Notes under the pieces: model-generated | The model's input: the letters and a program-made list of their open reading frames with translations, nothing else | Told to the model about the DNA's origin: nothing | Database searches by the model: none | Position numbers and translations under genes: made by a program | Origin: Gammaproteobacteria bacterium | Lineage (GTDB): Bacteria; Pseudomonadota; Gammaproteobacteria; Acidithiobacillales; Acidithiobacillaceae | Assembly (NCBI GenBank): GCA_023381645.1 | Contig: JAMCRJ010000102.1 | Span: forward strand, 1 to 16,882 | Length of the DNA stretch: 16,882 bases | Reading direction: 5' to 3' | Shown here: positions 14,438-16,882 of the stretch, piece after piece | How the letters are laid out: each line of letters starts with the position of its first letter | How positions within the stretch are numbered: position 1 is the stretch's first letter

Positions 14438-16423
14438 ATGCAAGATCACGGCCTGTTGACGATCATCCTGCTCTTGGCTACCGGAGTGCTGCTGGTTGGC
14501 TTTCTGCGCCATCTGCGTCTGCCGGCAGTCTTTGCATATCTTTTGACAGGTGTCATTCTGGGTCCGCACGCCCTGGCCGTAGTGCCCGATCTTGCCAGCA
14601 CCCGACAGCTTGCCGCCTTCGGGGTGGTTTTTCTGATGTTTACCATTGGTCTGGAATTCAGTCTCGCGCAGTTCCTGAGCATGCGCCGCCTGGTATTTGG
14701 CATGGGACTGGCGCAGGTCGTTCTGACCAGTCTGGTCTTTGTCGGCATCGCGTTGCTCATCCCGCTTTCCTGGAAAACGGGGGTGATCCTCGGTGGAATT
14801 TTGGCCATGTCATCCACTGCCATGGTGGTGCGGGCGCTGGCCGAAAAAATGGAAATACAGACCCGGCATGGGCGTATCGCCGTAAGTGTACTGCTGTTCC
14901 AGGATCTCGCCGTAGTCCCCTTACTGATTCTGATCCCTGCGCTTGCCGGTTCGGCCAACGATCTGGCAGATGACCTGGCCATGGCCGGACTGAAGGCGGT
15001 GCTGGTGCTGTTGGTCCTGCTGGTGGTCGGGCGGCCGGTGATGCGGCCCTGGTTCCAGCTCGTGGCCAATCGCAAGTCGACAGAGCTGTTCATGCTCAAT
15101 GTGTTACTGGTGACCCTCGGACTTGCGTGGATTACCGAACAGGCCGGATTATCGCTGGCACTGGGTGCTTTTGTAGCAGGAATGCTGATTTCCGAGACGG
15201 CTTACCGCTATCAGGTGGAAGCGGATATCGCGCCTTTTCGCGATATTTTACTGGGCCTTTTTTTCGTTACCATTGGCATGCTCGTAGATTTGCCGGCATG
15301 GTGGGCGAATCTGAGCTGGGTCATTATCGTGCTTGCCATGATTCTGCTGCTCAAGGGTGCGCTGGTCTGGGGACTCGCACGTCTTTTCGGCTATGAGTCG
15401 GGCGTGGCCATGCGCTCAGCCATTGTACTGGCTCAGGCGGGTGAGTTTGGTTTCGTGCTGCTGGCGTTAGCCAACCAGTATCAATTATTGCCTGCCCATG
15501 TGCTGCAACCGGTTCTCGGCGGCATGCTCCTGTCCATGATGCTCGCACCTGTTCTGGTGGAGCGTAACGGATGGTTGACCCGTCAAATGGTGGGCAGCTA
15601 CCGCCACCATCGTGATCAGCAACTGGCGGATATCCGTTCGGCAAATTTGCAGGCGCATGTTGTGCTCTGCGGCTATGGGCGGGTGGGACAGAGTGTGGGG
15701 CGGGTTCTGGAAGAAGAGGGTATCCCCTTTGTGGCGCTCGATCTGGATCCGGTACGGGTGCGCCAGGCGCAGTCCGCGGGCGAGTCCATTTTTTATGGCG
15801 ACGCCAGTCGTCGCGACGTGTTGCAGGCGGCAGGCATTTTTTCTGCACGGGCTGTAGTCATTACGTATGCGAATGTCACCTCCAGCCAGAGGGTGCTGTC
15901 CATTATCAAGGAACTACGCCCGGACCTGCCAGTCGTCGTGCGGGCCCACGACGACAGCCAGTTGGAGAGACTGGAGGCCGCCGGCGCTGATGAGGTTGTG
16001 CCAGAAGTAACCGAAGGTGCTCTGATGCTGGCCTCGCAGGCCTTGTTGCTGATCGGTTTTCCGATCAGTACGGTGCTGCGTCGAGTGCGACGTTTCCGGC
16101 AAGAGCGTTATCAGTTCTTCCGGGGAGCGTTCTGGGGGAGCTCGGAACCCGGTGAAGACCAGGGTTCGGCGCGACTGGCTTCCATTGCGCTGGGTGAAAC
16201 CGCTTTTGCCCTCCATCTCAGCCTGCGCGAGCTGAACCTCACCAGTTTTGGCGTGGTCGTAGTGGCCGTACGACGCCACGGAATCCGCGGACGTGAGCCG
16301 TCTCCCGATACGGTACTGCAACCTGGGGACGTGCTGGTGTTATTTGGGACGCCAGCGGCACTTACCCAAGCTGAACTCTACGTGCTCGAAGGCAATAAAG
16401 TACAGGAAGCAGCGGCGGTGTAA
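14438..16423 (+). CDS. CPA2-family monovalent cation:proton antiporter with RCK domains (KefB/YbaL-like)
   Basis: This inner-membrane cation/proton antiporter probably exports K+ (or Na+) in exchange for H+ and serves pH or stress homeostasis. It has 661 residues. Residues 1-380 form the twelve-helix exchanger domain with family motifs: MFTIGLEFSL (67-76), AMSSTAMVVRALAE (123-136), FQDLAVVPLL (154-163) with the transport Asp156, FFVTIGMLVDLP (275-286) and LAQAGEFGFVLLALA (331-345). A cytoplasmic RCK-N domain starts at about 406 with CGYGRVGQSVG (411-421) and an acidic second-strand end (LDLD, 434-437), which suggests NAD(H) or nucleotide binding. GADEVVPEVTEGALMLA marks its end. An RCK-C (TrkA-C) domain occupies about 575-655. 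This domain order matches KefB/KefC and YbaL/RosB; no KefF/KefG-like ancillary gene is next to it, which favours the YbaL/RosB side. The ATG at 14438 has GAGGAGG six bases upstream. acs follows on the same strand after 95 bases. Confidence 0.9.
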   Translation: MQDHGLLTIILLLATGVLLVGFLRHLRLPAVFAYLLTGVILGPHALAVVPDLASTRQLAAFGVVFLMFTIGLEFSLAQFLSMRRLVFGMGLAQVVLTSLVFVGIALLIPLSWKTGVILGGILAMSSTAMVVRALAEKMEIQTRHGRIAVSVLLFQDLAVVPLLILIPALAGSANDLADDLAMAGLKAVLVLLVLLVVGRPVMRPWFQLVANRKSTELFMLNVLLVTLGLAWITEQAGLSLALGAFVAGMLISETAYRYQVEADIAPFRDILLGLFFVTIGMLVDLPAWWANLSWVIIVLAMILLLKGALVWGLARLFGYESGVAMRSAIVLAQAGEFGFVLLALANQYQLLPAHVLQPVLGGMLLSMMLAPVLVERNGWLTRQMVGSYRHHRDQQLADIRSANLQAHVVLCGYGRVGQSVGRVLEEEGIPFVALDLDPVRVRQAQSAGESIFYGDASRRDVLQAAGIFSARAVVITYANVTSSQRVLSIIKELRPDLPVVVRAHDDSQLERLEAAGADEVVPEVTEGALMLASQALLLIGFPISTVLRRVRRFRQERYQFFRGAFWGSSEPGEDQGSARLASIALGETAFALHLSLRELNLTSFGVVVVAVRRHGIRGREPSPDTVLQPGDVLVLFGTPAALTQAELYVLEGNKVQEAAAV

Positions 16424-16518
16424 GGTGTTGGGCAGGGTGGAGTGGCAACAATGTGTGTGCGGTGCTATGTTTGCGGACGCCTGTTCAACCGTATGAACCA
16501 CTTCTCCAGGTACTTTTT
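16424..16518. other. short intergenic gap between the antiporter and acs
   Basis: No terminator is visible in these 95 bases. A short inverted repeat, GTTCA and TGAAC separated by six bases, lies at about 16482-16497, some 20 bases ahead of the acs start. A weak promoter-like pair (TTGCGG, then TATGAA 15 bases on) overlaps it. The two genes could be co-transcribed or acs could have its own start. Confidence 0.3.
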
Positions 16519-16882
16519 ATGTCGACATCTATAGACTCTGCCTTATCCGAAACACGATCCTTCCCTGTTCCCGCGCATTTTGCCAGTCAGGCCAATATGG
16601 ATGCCGAAACCTTCGCTCGCCTAAACCGGCAGGCGACGGAGGATCCCGATGGTTTTTGGGGGGACCTGGCGCGTCAGCATCTGGACTGGGATGTTCCGTT
16701 TCAGCGTGTACTGGAGGTGGATCAGGCACCCTTCTATCGCTGGTTCGGCGGCGGCCAACTCAATGTAGCGTACAACTGCGTGGATCGGCACCTGCGGGGT
16801 GCCACACGCCATAAAGCAGCATTGATATGGGAGGGCGAGGATGGCAGTGTGCGGACCGTGACCTACGCGCAACTGCATCGGG
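16519..16882 (+). CDS. acs: acetyl-CoA synthetase, N-terminal part (runs off the right edge)
   Basis: This is the beginning of an AMP-forming acetyl-CoA synthetase, which activates acetate to acetyl-CoA through an acetyl-adenylate. Only 121 codons are in the window, and full-length enzymes have about 650. The visible part is the N-terminal ACAS_N region: SFPVPAHFASQANMDAETF, DPDGFWGDLARQHLDW (43-58) with the family FW...LDW spacing, and WFGGGQLNVAYNCVDRHL (75-92), followed by KAALIWEGEDGSVRTVTYAQL. These match acetyl-CoA synthetase more than propionyl-CoA synthetase, but the substrate pocket lies outside the window, so a close paralogue cannot be ruled out. The ATG at 16519 is chosen because it is the first in-frame start before the conserved region; its ribosome binding site is poor (AGG nine bases upstream). 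Confidence 0.9.
   Translation, partial: MSTSIDSALSETRSFPVPAHFASQANMDAETFARLNRQATEDPDGFWGDLARQHLDWDVPFQRVLEVDQAPFYRWFGGGQLNVAYNCVDRHLRGATRHKAALIWEGEDGSVRTVTYAQLHR

Noticed and set aside
14221..14973. A 250-codon plus-strand frame crossing the hldD start, the intergenic gap and the antiporter gene
   Set aside because: It spans two real genes in wrong frames, and its protein is rich in His, Arg and Ser with no domain.
1..16882. Defence, toxin-antitoxin, CRISPR, phage or insertion-sequence content
   Set aside because: No repeat array, transposase, integrase, nuclease or toxin-like pair was found on either strand. The genes are envelope, metabolism and transport types.

Overview
The window looks like a chromosomal segment of a Gram-negative proteobacterium, probably an acidophilic chemolithotroph of the Acidithiobacillus type. 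The outer-membrane assembly genes (tamA, tamB) and the LPS heptose epimerase (hldD) show an outer membrane. Base composition is moderately GC-rich. A small c-type cytochrome and a Kef-type antiporter fit a respiring organism that manages cytoplasmic pH. The genus is an inference from overall impression; there is no 16S or other marker gene here. I see no insertion sequence, phage gene, CRISPR array, tRNA or rRNA. Coding density is high, and the longest stretch without a gene is about 266 bases (10400-10665).

Left part (1-10399), all on the minus strand. In transcription order: a small Ser/Ala/Thr-rich lipoprotein-like protein, a mono-haem cytochrome c with a similar N-terminus, a strong intrinsic terminator, an AmpG-like permease, a PBP4-type D,D-carboxypeptidase (dacB), a small membrane protein, tamA, tamB, and the N-terminal two thirds of a ThiO-like FAD amine oxidase cut by the window edge. 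tamA and tamB overlap by four bases (GTGA), and thiO starts 16 bases after tamB, so these three look like one operon. The theme is the cell envelope: peptidoglycan trimming and recycling (dacB, ampG) and outer-membrane protein or lipid transport (tamAB).

Middle (10400-11790): a divergent regulatory region with two TATAAT hexamers and a nested inverted repeat, then a plus-strand membrane fatty-acid desaturase with the full set of histidine boxes.

Right part. On the minus strand, from 14279 down to 11855: hldD (ADP-heptose epimerase), a UDP-glucuronate 4-epimerase-like gene translationally coupled to it (TGATG junction), and a small protein laid out like a two-helix pore protein but lacking a K+-channel filter. 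Diverging on the plus strand are a 661-residue CPA2 antiporter with RCK domains (KefB/YbaL-like) and the start of acetyl-CoA synthetase (acs), which runs off the window.

Most of this is recognisable core-genome content. I do not find convincing evidence of a new multi-gene system. The items most worth a second look are the shared leader of the cytochrome and its low-complexity neighbour, the filter-less pore-like protein, the ampG gene packed against a terminator, and the unclear tamA start.
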